DNA from: Streptomyces erythrochromogenes
Lineage (GTDB): Bacteria; Actinomycetota; Actinomycetes; Streptomycetales; Streptomycetaceae
NCBI RefSeq assembly: GCF_036170895.1
Contig: NZ_CP108036.1
Location: 7,599,501 to 7,663,500, forward strand
DNA: 64,000 nt
Reading direction: 5' to 3'
Positions 1 to 8,409 of this stretch are shown here, one piece after another (position 1 is the first letter of the stretch; every line of letters begins with the position of its first letter). Made by a program: the position numbers and the translations under genes. Below the pieces are notes generated by a model. It did not search any database and was not told the DNA's origin. It worked only from the letters and a program-made list of their open reading frames with translations.

Positions 1-123
1 GGCCACTACAACCGCTTCGACATCTTCCGCCTCGAAGTCGACAACCGCCCCCGCCCGCCCGTGACCTTCACCGCGCCCGCGGCCCCCGCCGCCGGCACCG
101 CCAGCCCCGAGGAGGACGCATGA
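1..123 (+). CDS. C-terminal end of an unidentified protein (partial)
   Basis: Forty codons of an open frame run from the window edge to a TGA at 121-123. The visible tail begins GHYNRFDIFRLEV and ends in a low-complexity Ala/Pro stretch. Its stop overlaps the start of the gentisate dioxygenase gene (ATGA), so the two are translationally coupled. In gentisate operons this position is often taken by the enzyme that makes gentisate, such as a 3-hydroxybenzoate or salicylyl-CoA hydroxylase. That is inference from context only; the visible residues do not identify a family. Confidence 0.75.
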   Translation, partial: GHYNRFDIFRLEVDNRPRPPVTFTAPAAPAAGTASPEEDA

Positions 124-1238
124 CCATCGAGCAGGACGACACCGCGCTCGGCCGCGCCCGCGTGTCCGACACCCCCGAACTCACCGCCTACTACGACGAG
201 CTCGGCGCCCTGGACGCGGGCGCCCTGTGGACCGTCGCCAACGACATCGAGCCCTGGTACCCGCACCCCCGGTCCGTACCCGTCCTGTGGCGCTACGACG
301 ACCTGCGCCCCCTCGTCCACAAGGCCCTCGGCCTCGTCCGGGCCGACGACGCCGGCCGCCGCGTCGTCATGCTCGTCAACCCGGGCCGCAGGGACGTCAG
401 CGCCGCCGCCGGACTCCTCTACACCGGACTCCAGATCATGGGCCCCGGCGAGGCCATGACCGCCCACCGCCACCAGGCCGCGGCCCTGCGCTTCGTCCAC
501 GAGGGCACCGGCGCCTGGACGATCGTCGACGGCCAGAAGCTGAAGGTCGGCCCCCGCGACTTCGCCATCACCCCGAACGGCACCTGGCACGAGCACGGCA
601 ACGACGCCGACGACGCCCCCGTCATCTGGCAGGACGGCCTGGACATCCCGCTGGTCAACGCCCTCGATGCCGGCTTCTACGAGGTCCACCCCGAGCTGTA
701 CCAGACGCCCGGGAAGGTCATCAACTCCTCGGTCCTCACCTACGGGGCGAACCTGCTGCCCTACGGCGCGCAGAAGTGGACCCGGCCCTACTCGCCGCTG
801 CTCGCCTACCCCTGGGAGCCCACCTACGAAGCCCTGCGGAACCTGGCGAAGGCGACCGAGGGCTCCCCGTACGACGGGGTCATCGCCGAGTACACCAACC
901 CGGTGACGGGCGGCCCGGTCATGCCCACCATGGGCGCCCACATGCAGCTCCTGCGCCCCGGCCAGGCCACCCTCGCCCACCGCCACACCGGCTCGGTGAT
1001 CTACACGGCGGCCAAGGGCCGCGGCGTCTCCGTCATCGCCGGACGGCGCTTCGAGTGGAAGCAGGGCGACATCTTCTGCGTCCCCTCCTGGGCCTGGCAC
1101 GAGCACCACAACCTCGACCCGGCAGAGGACGCCTGCCTCTTCTCCTTCAACGACTTCCCCGTCATGCGCTCGCTCGGCTTCCACCGGGAAGAGGCGTACG
1201 CCGACAACGGCGGGCACCAGCCCGTCACCGCCGCCTGA
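120..1238 (+). CDS. Gentisate 1,2-dioxygenase (bicupin)
   Basis: A 372-residue cytoplasmic bicupin, the usual size for gentisate 1,2-dioxygenase, which uses Fe(II) and O2 to open gentisate to maleylpyruvate. The N-terminal cupin carries the metal motif with His116 and His118 (AHRH) and His157/159 (WHEH). The C-terminal cupin repeats it at His287/289 (AHRH) and WHEHH near 327-330. A GAGGAGG ribosome site sits just before the ATG, which overlaps the upstream stop. The hydrolase and maleate isomerase genes follow on the same strand within 30 bases, giving a gentisate operon. 1-Hydroxy-2-naphthoate dioxygenase is a close relative and cannot be fully excluded. Confidence 0.9.
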   Translation: MTIEQDDTALGRARVSDTPELTAYYDELGALDAGALWTVANDIEPWYPHPRSVPVLWRYDDLRPLVHKALGLVRADDAGRRVVMLVNPGRRDVSAAAGLLYTGLQIMGPGEAMTAHRHQAAALRFVHEGTGAWTIVDGQKLKVGPRDFAITPNGTWHEHGNDADDAPVIWQDGLDIPLVNALDAGFYEVHPELYQTPGKVINSSVLTYGANLLPYGAQKWTRPYSPLLAYPWEPTYEALRNLAKATEGSPYDGVIAEYTNPVTGGPVMPTMGAHMQLLRPGQATLAHRHTGSVIYTAAKGRGVSVIAGRRFEWKQGDIFCVPSWAWHEHHNLDPAEDACLFSFNDFPVMRSLGFHREEAYADNGGHQPVTAA

Positions 1239-1257
1239 ACCGCAAGGAGCCCCCAGC

Positions 1258-2205
1258 ATGCGCTTGCTGACCTTCACCGCCGCAGCCGACACGTCCGACG
1301 CCGCTGACTCCGCCGCCACAGCCGGCCGAGCGGCCGGACGCCTCGGCGCCGAGACCGACGGCACCGTCCTCGACCTCGCGGTCCTGGCCCGCCACGCCGG
1401 CGTACCGCTCCCGCACGACCTGCTCTCCTTCGTCCAGGCAGGCCCGGCCGCCCGGGAGACCGCCCGGGAACTGCTCGCCGCCGACCCGGCCGGCCGGCCC
1501 GCCGAGGCCGTGCACCGCCTGGAGGACGTGACCCTGCGCGCCCCGCTGCGCCCCGGGAAGATCATCGGCGTCGGCCTCAACTACATCGAGCACGTCGAGG
1601 AGTCCAGCCGCAGCCTCGACACCGACAAGGACCTGCCGCCGCGCCCCGTCCTCTTCGGCAAGCCCGCCACCGCCGTCACCGGCCCCGGAGCGCCGATCCT
1701 GCACAACGCGGACCTGACCACCCAGCTGGACTGGGAATGCGAACTGGCCGTCGTCATCGGCCGCACCGCCTTCCGGGTGAGCGAGGAGGAGGCGTACGAG
1801 CACATCTTCGGCTTCAGCATCCTCAACGACATCAGCGCCCGCGACCAGCGCCGCTCCGGCCAGTGGTTCTTCTCCAAGGGCCAGGACTCCTACGCCCCCT
1901 TCGGCCCGGTGGTCGTGACCCGCGACGAGATCCGCGACCCCATGGCCCTCGACCTCTCGCTGCGCGTCAACAAAGTCACCAAGCAGAAGTCGAACACCCG
2001 GCACATGCTCTTCCCCATCGCCCGGCTCATCGCCGACATCAGCTCCGGCATGACCCTGGAACCCGGCGACGTCATCGCCACCGGCTCGCCGTCCGGGGTG
2101 GGCGCCGGCATGGTTCCGCCGCAGTTCCTGCGCCCCGGTGACACCGTCGAGGCAACGGTCGAAGGCATCGGAACCCTCACCAACCCCGTCGTCGACGCCC
2201 GCTGA
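1258..2205 (+). CDS. Fumarylacetoacetase-family acylpyruvate hydrolase (maleyl- or fumarylpyruvate hydrolase)
   Basis: A 315-residue member of the fumarylacetoacetate hydrolase family. The family core is visible in GVGLNYIEHVEE, the metal-site acidic residues in LDWECELAVV, NDISARDQ, and the C-terminal MTLEPGDVIATGSPSGVG. AAGGAG at 1242-1247 precedes the ATG. The enzyme should cleave the ring-opened product of gentisate. Because the next gene is a maleate isomerase and no maleylpyruvate isomerase is visible, I infer that it may cleave maleylpyruvate directly to maleate and pyruvate. A fumarylpyruvate substrate remains possible if an isomerase is encoded upstream of the window. Confidence 0.85.
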   Translation: MRLLTFTAAADTSDAADSAATAGRAAGRLGAETDGTVLDLAVLARHAGVPLPHDLLSFVQAGPAARETARELLAADPAGRPAEAVHRLEDVTLRAPLRPGKIIGVGLNYIEHVEESSRSLDTDKDLPPRPVLFGKPATAVTGPGAPILHNADLTTQLDWECELAVVIGRTAFRVSEEEAYEHIFGFSILNDISARDQRRSGQWFFSKGQDSYAPFGPVVVTRDEIRDPMALDLSLRVNKVTKQKSNTRHMLFPIARLIADISSGMTLEPGDVIATGSPSGVGAGMVPPQFLRPGDTVEATVEGIGTLTNPVVDAR

Positions 2206-2232
2206 CCCGCCAGGCCAAGAGGAGCCGCCCCC

Positions 2233-3018
2233 GTGTCACCCCGCACCTACCGCATCGGCCAGATCGTGCCGAGCTCCAACGTCACGATGGAGACCGAGGT
2301 CCCCGCCGTCCTCCGGGCGCGGCAGGCCGTCGCACCCGACGAGCGCTTCACCTTCCACTCCAGCCGCATGCGCATGACCCACGTCACCCCCGAGCAGCTC
2401 AAGGCCATGGACGCCGACTCCGACCGCTGCGCCGTCGAGCTCTCCGACGCCCGGGTCGACGTACTCGGCTACGCCTGCCTGGTCGCCATCATGAGCATGG
2501 GCCTCGGCTACCACCGGGTCTCCGAGCAGCGGCTGCACACCCGGACCGCCGAGAACGGTGCCCCCGCCCCCGTCGTCACCAGTGCCGGGGCGCTCGTCCA
2601 CGGGCTGCACACCATCGGCGCCCGCAAGATCGCGCTGCTGGCGCCCTACATGCGGCCGCTCACGCGGACCGTCGTGGACTACCTCACGCACGAGGGCATC
2701 GAGGTACTGGACTACGAGGCCCTGGAGATCGCGGACAACCTCGACGTCGCCGCCCACGACCCCGCCCGCCTGCCGGGCCTCGCACGGGCGCTGGAGTACT
2801 CCGACGCGGACGCGGTCGTGCTCTCGGCGTGCGTGCAGATGCCGTCCCTGGGAGCCATCGAGGAGGCCGAACAGCTCCTGGGCAAGCCCGTCGTGTCCGC
2901 GGCGGTCTGCACCGCCCACCAGATGCTCCGGGCCCTGGATCTGGACGCCGTCGCCCCGGGGGCGGGCCACCTGCTCTCCGGAGCGTACGCGAGGACCCCG
3001 CTGCCCGGGCGGCCGTAG
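2233..3018 (+). CDS. Maleate cis-trans isomerase (Asp/Glu racemase superfamily)
   Basis: A 261-residue cytoplasmic protein of the maleate isomerase/arylmalonate decarboxylase group. The substrate loop PSSNVTMETE (residues 13-22) and two catalytic cysteines, Cys82 in GYACLVA and Cys200 in SACVQMPS, match the two-cysteine chemistry that turns maleate into fumarate. The start is a GTG preceded by AAGAGGAG. It is the last gene of the operon, 27 bases after the hydrolase and followed by a GC hairpin. Fumarate would enter the TCA cycle. Aspartate or glutamate racemase activity is less likely given the PSSN loop and the neighbours. Confidence 0.88.
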   Translation: MSPRTYRIGQIVPSSNVTMETEVPAVLRARQAVAPDERFTFHSSRMRMTHVTPEQLKAMDADSDRCAVELSDARVDVLGYACLVAIMSMGLGYHRVSEQRLHTRTAENGAPAPVVTSAGALVHGLHTIGARKIALLAPYMRPLTRTVVDYLTHEGIEVLDYEALEIADNLDVAAHDPARLPGLARALEYSDADAVVLSACVQMPSLGAIEEAEQLLGKPVVSAAVCTAHQMLRALDLDAVAPGAGHLLSGAYARTPLPGRP

Positions 3019-3027
3019 GGCCGCGTC

Positions 3028-3054
3028 GGCCCGGTCGCGTACAGGGACCGGGCC
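3028..3054. terminator. GC-rich hairpin between convergent genes
   Basis: Nine-base arms GGCCCGGTC and GACCGGGCC flank a nine-base loop in the 42 bases between the maleate isomerase stop and the stop of the minus-strand lipoprotein. There is no T-tract, which is common for Streptomyces terminators. It could serve both directions. Confidence 0.65.
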
Positions 3055-3060
3055 CGCGCG

Positions 3061-3462
3061 TCACCGCATGGGCGGCGGCACCGTGTAGTTCGGGACCGAC
3101 GGGTCCTTCGGGTCGAACGGCGCCGGCTTCCACGTCGGCAGCGGGGGCCGGTCGGGCGCCGGCGGCGGGTTGGGTCCCCGGTTCGGGTTCTGCGGGACGT
3201 CCGAAGCACCCGCCGGGGTCCGCTCCGGCTCCGGCCCGCCCGTGGCCGAAGGCCTCGGCTCCGCAGCCGGCGTGGACGGCTGCGCGCTCGCCGGCTCCGA
3301 GGGGGAGGGAGCCGACGGGGCCGTCGACGACGCGGAGGCGGGAGCCGGCACCACCGGCTTCGCCCCGGCCGGCTCGCCCGAGCAGCCGCCCAGCGCCAGG
3401 GCGCCGACGAGCGCCACGATCACGACACCCGTGACCCTGCCCCTGGGACCCACATCCACCAC
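3061..3462 (-). CDS. Proline-rich secreted lipoprotein
   Basis: Starting from tandem GTG codons at 3462, this gives a 133-residue protein with a classic lipoprotein signal: a hydrophobic segment VTGVVIVALVGALALGGC in which LGGC is the lipobox and Cys27 the lipidated residue. The rest is low-complexity Pro/Ala/Ser with a tyrosine near the end, consistent with an unstructured cell-wall-spanning tether. The open frame extends upstream to 3699, but that region lacks coding character and would bury the signal peptide. No known function is recognised. It stands alone, convergent with the gentisate operon and divergent from the mat genes. Confidence 0.7.
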   Translation of the reverse strand: MVDVGPRGRVTGVVIVALVGALALGGCSGEPAGAKPVVPAPASASSTAPSAPSPSEPASAQPSTPAAEPRPSATGGPEPERTPAGASDVPQNPNRGPNPPPAPDRPPLPTWKPAPFDPKDPSVPNYTVPPPMR

Positions 3463-3704
3463 CCGCCGTTCCCGCTCACGGGTCCGTCCGTCCTCCGAGT
3501 CGGGTGATCGTAGCCCAGCGGGGCGCGCCGCATCCGGCCGCGCGCCCCCCGTCGCACCACATCGTGTGGAAACGGCCCGGTTCGGGCACCCCGGAGTGAC
3601 ACCAGGGGCGACTCCAGCGCTGAGGGGCATGGGTCGCCCCACGGTGACCGCGTTCCCGCCACGACTTCCGACACCCGTCGCCCGACCCCCAGAGGCCACG
3701 ACGC

Positions 3705-4259
3705 ATGCACCCAGCCCCCGGCGCCCCGGACGAAGACACGATGGAGCTCTTCCTCGGTGATGTGGGCGCGGCCCATACGGCGCAGGGACCGCCGGACCCT
3801 CCCCTCGCCGCAGCCCCCGTTTTCGTGGACACCTCGGGGCGCAGGCAGCGTCGCGTGCGCCGATGGGGCTACCTGCTGGTGATACCGGCCGCCGCCTACG
3901 TCACCCTGCTCCTGAGCACGCTGTTGGGCGGCCCCACCTTCCGATCGCCGTTCCTCCCCTCCGCCCAGGCCCCGCACACCCCGGGGCCCGGGGAGTCGGC
4001 CAAGGCCGGAACAGCGGGCCCGTCCCCCCGCGGCACGGTGAGCGGACGCCCCCGGGCCACTCCGGCCGCCTCGCTGCCCAGCGCACCCGCACCGGCCGCC
4101 GCCACACCCGGGGCGGGCAGTACCGCACTCGTCACGGCACCCGGCCCGACGAAGGCCACCAACGGACCGGCGAACCCGGCTCAGCCGTCCCCCCAGGGCC
4201 GAGGCCGCTTCAGCACGCCGCCCGGCCAGGGCGGCGGCAAGCCCACCGGCCGGCCCTGA
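3705..4259 (+). CDS. matA: MatA-like small membrane protein
   Basis: A 184-residue protein with a hydrophilic N-terminus, an Arg-rich flank (GRRQRRVRRW), one hydrophobic segment near residues 57-78 (YLLVIPAAAYVTLLLSTLLG) and a long disordered Pro/Ala/Thr tail. It lies 72 bases ahead of a fused polysaccharide deacetylase-glycosyltransferase. That order matches matA-matB of Streptomyces lividans/coelicolor, which produce a poly-N-acetylglucosamine-type polymer involved in mycelial aggregation. The sequence is low in complexity, so the assignment rests mainly on topology and neighbour. Confidence 0.6.
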   Translation: MHPAPGAPDEDTMELFLGDVGAAHTAQGPPDPPLAAAPVFVDTSGRRQRRVRRWGYLLVIPAAAYVTLLLSTLLGGPTFRSPFLPSAQAPHTPGPGESAKAGTAGPSPRGTVSGRPRATPAASLPSAPAPAAATPGAGSTALVTAPGPTKATNGPANPAQPSPQGRGRFSTPPGQGGGKPTGRP

Positions 4260-4331
4260 GCCCGCAGCCCGGTACCGCCCACACCGCACGTGTCGCATTG
4301 TCCGACGCAGCAGTCAGGAAGCCCCACCCCC

Positions 4332-6644
4332 GTGTCGAAGAACCGTCGTCGCCGATCGCAAGGCCGGCACACCCCCGTACGCAACGTCCCCCTGCGCACA
4401 CACTGGCTGCTGCTCACGACCCTCGTGCTCACGCTCTCGGCGGCGCTGCTCCTCGAGGGCTACACCCAGCACCTGTTCGACGACCGTCCCGACGGGGCTC
4501 CCCGGGGGCAGGCACCCGGAACGTCCGTGCCGGCCGCGATCGGCTCCGGTGGCCCGGTGATCGAGGGGGCGGCCGGCCGCACTGCCACCCCGGCGCCCCG
4601 CACCATCGCCCTGACCTTCGACGACGGCCCCGACCCCCTCTGGACCCCGAAGATCCTCGACGTGCTGCGCCGCAACGACGTGCGCGCGACCTTCTTCACC
4701 GTCGGTACCCGCGTCGCCGAGAACCCGGACCTGGCCCGCCGGATCGTCGCCGAGGGCCACCAGATCGGCCTGCACAGCTTCACGCACACCGACCTCGGCA
4801 CTGCGTCCGCCTGGCGCCGTTCCCTGGAGCTGCGCGAGACCCAGCTCGTCATCGCCGGTGCCACCGGGGTCACCACGCCGCTGCTGCGCCCGCCCTACTC
4901 CTCCACCAACAAGGCGCTCGGAGACGCAGACTGGAAGGCGGTCGTCCAGGCCGGGCAAGAGGGATACCTGACCGTCCTGACGACCCTGGACAGCCAGGAC
5001 TGGCGGCGCCCCGGTGTCGAAGCGATCGTCGCCGGCGCCACCCCTGCGGATTCCGCCGGGCAGATCGTGCTGATGCACGACGCGGGCGGGGACCGCACGC
5101 AGACGGTCGCCGCGCTGGAACAGCTCGTACCGCGCCTGAAGGCCTCCGGCTGGAAGTTCGCCACAGTAGGAGACTCGGTCGCTCTTCCCGCCACCGTGCA
5201 GAGCGCCGGCACCGCCGACCGGTGGCAGGGACTGGCACTGATCACCGCGATGCGCACCAGCGGCTGGATCCTCGACGTGCTGTCGTGGCTGCTGTGGGCG
5301 GCCGGCGGGATCAGCCTGCTCCGCGCGGTCGCCGTGTTCGTCGCCGCCCGGCGGCACGTGCGGATGCGGCGGAGGCCGTGGGGCGCTCCGGTGACCGAGC
5401 CGGTGAGCGTGATCGTGCCCGCCTACAACGAGAGCGCCGGGATCGAGGCGGCTGTCCGTTCCCTGCTCGCGTCCGACCACCCCGTCGAGGTCATCGTGGT
5501 CGACGACGGCTCCACCGACGGCACGGCCGACATCGTGGAGGCGCTCCGGCTGCCCGGCGTACGGGTCATCCGGCAGCAGAACGCGGGCAAGCCGGCCGCC
5601 CTCAACACGGGGATAGCCGCGGCCTCCTGCAACCTGCTCGTCATGGTGGACGGCGACACCGTCTTCGAACCCGACGCGGTCCGCATGATCGTCCAGCCCT
5701 TCGCCCACCGCCGGGTGGGCGCGGTCTCCGGCAACGCCAAGGTGGTCAACCGGGGTGGTCTGCTCGGCCGCTGGCAGCACATCGAGTACGTCGTCGGGTT
5801 CAACCTCGACCGCCGTCTGTTCGACCTCGCCGAGTGCATGCCCACCGTCCCCGGTGCCGTCGGGGCGTTCCGACGCGAGGCCCTGCTCAGGGTCGGCGGC
5901 GTCAGCGACACCACCCTGGCGGAGGACACCGATCTGACCATGGCCCTGTGCCGGGACGGCTGGCGCGTGGTCTACGAGGAGCGGGCCAAGGCATGGACGG
6001 AAGCCCCGGCCTCGCTCGGCGCCCTGTGGAAGCAGCGCTACCGGTGGTGCTACGGCACCCTCCAGGCCATGTGGAAGCACCGCGGGGCCCTCGCCCAGCG
6101 CGGACAGGCCGGCAAGCTCGGCAGACGGGGCCTGGTCTACCTCCTGATGTTCCAGGTCCTGCTGCCGCTGCTCGCGCCCATCGTGGACGTCTTCGCCGTC
6201 TACGGGCTGGTCTTCCTCGACCCGTTGCGCATCCTCGGCCTGTGGACGGCCTTCCTGCTGCTCCAAGTACTGATGGGCCTGTACGCCTTCCGTCTGGACG
6301 GCGAGCGCCCCGGACCGCTGTGGAGCCTGCCGCTCCAGCAGTTCGTCTACCGCCAGCTCATGTACCTGGTGGTGATCCAGTCGGTCTTCACCGCAGTCGC
6401 CGGCTCCCGCCTGCGCTGGCAGCGGATGGAGCGGTACGGCAGTCTCGAGGTGCCCGTCACCGCCTCCGCGCCCCCCGCCGAGCGGCCGTACGGGAGCGAG
6501 GCCCCGCCGGCCGCCGAGACCTGGGCCGACCCCGGCGTGCCGTACGGGGGCTACGACACCGACCCCGGCTGGGCTTCCCACCCGGCGGCGCCGGGCCCGC
6601 AGAACCACGTCTGGCCCTCCTCGCAGGGGCACCCGCGTCCTTAG
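4332..6644 (+). CDS. matB: Bifunctional polysaccharide deacetylase/family 2 glycosyltransferase (MatB-like)
   Basis: A 770-residue membrane protein. After an N-terminal membrane segment (about residues 22-42) comes a NodB-type deacetylase with TFDDGPD and HSFTHTD metal motifs. A second membrane segment leads to a GT2 domain with VSVIVPAYNE, VVDDGSTDGT, the DGD motif in MVDGDTVF, EDTD and QRYRW, then further membrane helices. The fusion is the architecture of MatB, which polymerises and de-N-acetylates an extracellular aminosugar polymer. The GTG at 4332 is preferred because AGGAAG lies 10 bases upstream; a GTG at 4290 would add 14 residues. It follows the MatA-like gene and stops five bases from a convergent gene. 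Confidence 0.87.
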   Translation: MSKNRRRRSQGRHTPVRNVPLRTHWLLLTTLVLTLSAALLLEGYTQHLFDDRPDGAPRGQAPGTSVPAAIGSGGPVIEGAAGRTATPAPRTIALTFDDGPDPLWTPKILDVLRRNDVRATFFTVGTRVAENPDLARRIVAEGHQIGLHSFTHTDLGTASAWRRSLELRETQLVIAGATGVTTPLLRPPYSSTNKALGDADWKAVVQAGQEGYLTVLTTLDSQDWRRPGVEAIVAGATPADSAGQIVLMHDAGGDRTQTVAALEQLVPRLKASGWKFATVGDSVALPATVQSAGTADRWQGLALITAMRTSGWILDVLSWLLWAAGGISLLRAVAVFVAARRHVRMRRRPWGAPVTEPVSVIVPAYNESAGIEAAVRSLLASDHPVEVIVVDDGSTDGTADIVEALRLPGVRVIRQQNAGKPAALNTGIAAASCNLLVMVDGDTVFEPDAVRMIVQPFAHRRVGAVSGNAKVVNRGGLLGRWQHIEYVVGFNLDRRLFDLAECMPTVPGAVGAFRREALLRVGGVSDTTLAEDTDLTMALCRDGWRVVYEERAKAWTEAPASLGALWKQRYRWCYGTLQAMWKHRGALAQRGQAGKLGRRGLVYLLMFQVLLPLLAPIVDVFAVYGLVFLDPLRILGLWTAFLLLQVLMGLYAFRLDGERPGPLWSLPLQQFVYRQLMYLVVIQSVFTAVAGSRLRWQRMERYGSLEVPVTASAPPAERPYGSEAPPAAETWADPGVPYGGYDTDPGWASHPAAPGPQNHVWPSSQGHPRP

Positions 6645-6648
6645 GCCG

Positions 6649-7503
6649 TCACGGCGCGCCCTCCCCGGCCCGGGACAGGGCGAACACCCCCGCGCAGACC
6701 AGGGCCACGCCCAGCAGCTGGGGGAGCAGCCACCAGCCCGAGCGCAGGTGTTCCTCGTACAGGACCACCCCCAGCGCGATGCTGAGGCTCGCGTCCCCGA
6801 GGGTCAGGGCGGGCTGCGACGCCACCAGCGGGCCGCCCTGCATGGCGTGTTCGAGCAGCAGCAGGGCGCAGATGCCGCTCGCGCCGAAGGCGTACGTCTC
6901 CCAGGAGGTGAAGAACGCGCCGATGCCGTGCTCGTCGAGGACGTGCATGGAGGACTTCATCAGGGCGGCCGTGAGCGCGTAGCAGACGGCGGTGGCCGCG
7001 CCCAGACAGCCGGCCCGCGAACGGCCGGGCGGCCGTCGCAGGCCGGCGAAGGCGAGGAGTGCGACGATCACCGCGCAGGCCGGCAGCGCCACCACCCACC
7101 GCTCGGTCGGCACGTCGGTGCGGTTGCCCGCCGGCGAGGCGGCCACCAGCGCGACCCCGAGACCCGCCACCACCCCCGCCACGGCCAGCCACAGCGCCCC
7201 CGGCAGCCGCTGCCGGGTCAGCAGCGAGGCGATCAGCAGGGCGAGCGGCAGCTCCAGCACGAACAGCGGCTGTACGAGGGCCAGCGCGCCCGTGGCCAGC
7301 GCCGCGGCCTGACCGGCACCGGCCGCGATCACGGCCAGGATGCCCGCGACCCACACGGGCCGGCGCAGCAGGTCCAGGACCAGACCGAAGCGGAAGCCCT
7401 TGCTCTGCGGCACGGTGAGCGCGGCCCGGCGCTGGAGCACGGTGGCCAGCGCGTTGCTGAAGGCCGCGAACAGCGCGAAGAGGACCGGCAGGACGACGCC
7501 CAT
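6649..7503 (-). CDS. DMT-superfamily (EamA-like) transporter
   Basis: A 284-residue integral membrane protein with about ten hydrophobic segments in two EamA-type halves, typical of drug/metabolite transporters. The N-terminal MGVVLPVLFALFAAFSNALA enters the first helix directly, which supports the ATG at 7503 over an upstream extension to 7575. It is 102 bases downstream of two ATP-grasp genes on the same strand and may be co-transcribed with them. Direction and substrate of transport cannot be read from sequence; export of the ATP-grasp product is one inference. Confidence 0.8.
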   Translation of the reverse strand: MGVVLPVLFALFAAFSNALATVLQRRAALTVPQSKGFRFGLVLDLLRRPVWVAGILAVIAAGAGQAAALATGALALVQPLFVLELPLALLIASLLTRQRLPGALWLAVAGVVAGLGVALVAASPAGNRTDVPTERWVVALPACAVIVALLAFAGLRRPPGRSRAGCLGAATAVCYALTAALMKSSMHVLDEHGIGAFFTSWETYAFGASGICALLLLEHAMQGGPLVASQPALTLGDASLSIALGVVLYEEHLRSGWWLLPQLLGVALVCAGVFALSRAGEGAP

Positions 7504-7605
7504 GCCCCGATCCTCACCGGGTCCGCCGCCCGTCCGTGTCACGACACCGGGCCGCGGGCGCCGCGGCGCCCGCATTCCCCCGTCCGGACCTGCCGGAGAG
7601 CCGCG

Positions 7606-8409
7606 TCAGGTGCGGCCGGCCAACGCCCGGCGCAGGGCCAGCGCCGCGAGGGCCTCCGGGGCGCCGGACTGGCCGCGGATGCCGGGGAAGGCGTTGACGT
7701 CCACGATCAGGGGCGTCCCGCCGCCGGTGTCGATGATGTCCACGCCGTAGACGTCCAGCGCGAACACCGCTCCGACCCGGCGCACCAGATCGGCCCAGCC
7801 TGCGGGCAGTTCGTCCGGGGCGAGCGGGTGGGTGGGGCCGCGTCCGCCGGGGGAGAGCTCGGACCGGCGCAGGGCCGAGAAGACCTGGTCGCCGATGGCC
7901 CACAGTTTGTGGTCCCAGCCGTTGTTGGGCGCGTACTCCTGCACCACGACCGGCTCCTGCGGCCAGTCCCGCGCCAACTCCCGCAGCCGCGCGGTGCCGT
8001 CGGCGCGGGCGACGAGGTCGCCGCGCCGGCTGAGCCGGCTCTTGACCACCACGGGAGCGGACGGCCGCGCCTCCCGCGCCCATGCCCCCAGGATGCCGAC
8101 GGTACGGGTCGCGGCGAACGGCAGACCGGCCCGCAGGGCTAGCCCGGCCATCTCCGTGCGGTCCTGGCACAGCGCCGTGGCCGCCGCGGTGTTGACCACC
8201 GGCGCTCCCCGGCGCTCAAGGTCCCGAGCGAGTTCCAGCGCGTGCGGCGTCCGCGACTTCAGCAGGTACACATCGGCCAGGGGCAGAGGCAGGTCGTCCC
8301 CGAGAGCGACCGGATCGAGCGCCTCCACCTCGTGCTCCGAAGCGAGCAGCGCGGTGGTGTCCGCCAGCAGCGGATGCCCGGGTTCCGGGGTGATCAGGCC
8401 GATCCTCAT
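7606..8409 (-). CDS. ATP-grasp enzyme, RimK/ITPK-like (second of a tandem pair)
   Basis: A 267-residue cytoplasmic protein with a short pre-ATP-grasp domain (MRIGLITPEPGHPLLAD), the ATP-binding lysine in VVVKSRL, the adenine-binding VQEYAPNN segment and the Mg site YGVDII...VDVNAFPG. These are hallmarks of ATP-grasp ligases or kinases that form an acyl- or sugar-phosphate. Its ATG overlaps the stop of the upstream paralogue (ATGA), so the two are translationally coupled. The shared fold suggests successive steps or a heteromer. No precursor peptide or amino-carrier protein is visible next to it, so the substrate is unknown. Confidence 0.8.
   Translation of the reverse strand: MRIGLITPEPGHPLLADTTALLASEHEVEALDPVALGDDLPLPLADVYLLKSRTPHALELARDLERRGAPVVNTAAATALCQDRTEMAGLALRAGLPFAATRTVGILGAWAREARPSAPVVVKSRLSRRGDLVARADGTARLRELARDWPQEPVVVQEYAPNNGWDHKLWAIGDQVFSALRRSELSPGGRGPTHPLAPDELPAGWADLVRRVGAVFALDVYGVDIIDTGGGTPLIVDVNAFPGIRGQSGAPEALAALALRRALAGRT

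Noticed and set aside
3420..4298. Long minus-strand open frame overlapping the MatA-like gene
   Set aside because: It is antisense to genes with clear motifs and consists of Arg/Gly-rich translation typical of shadow frames in GC-rich DNA.
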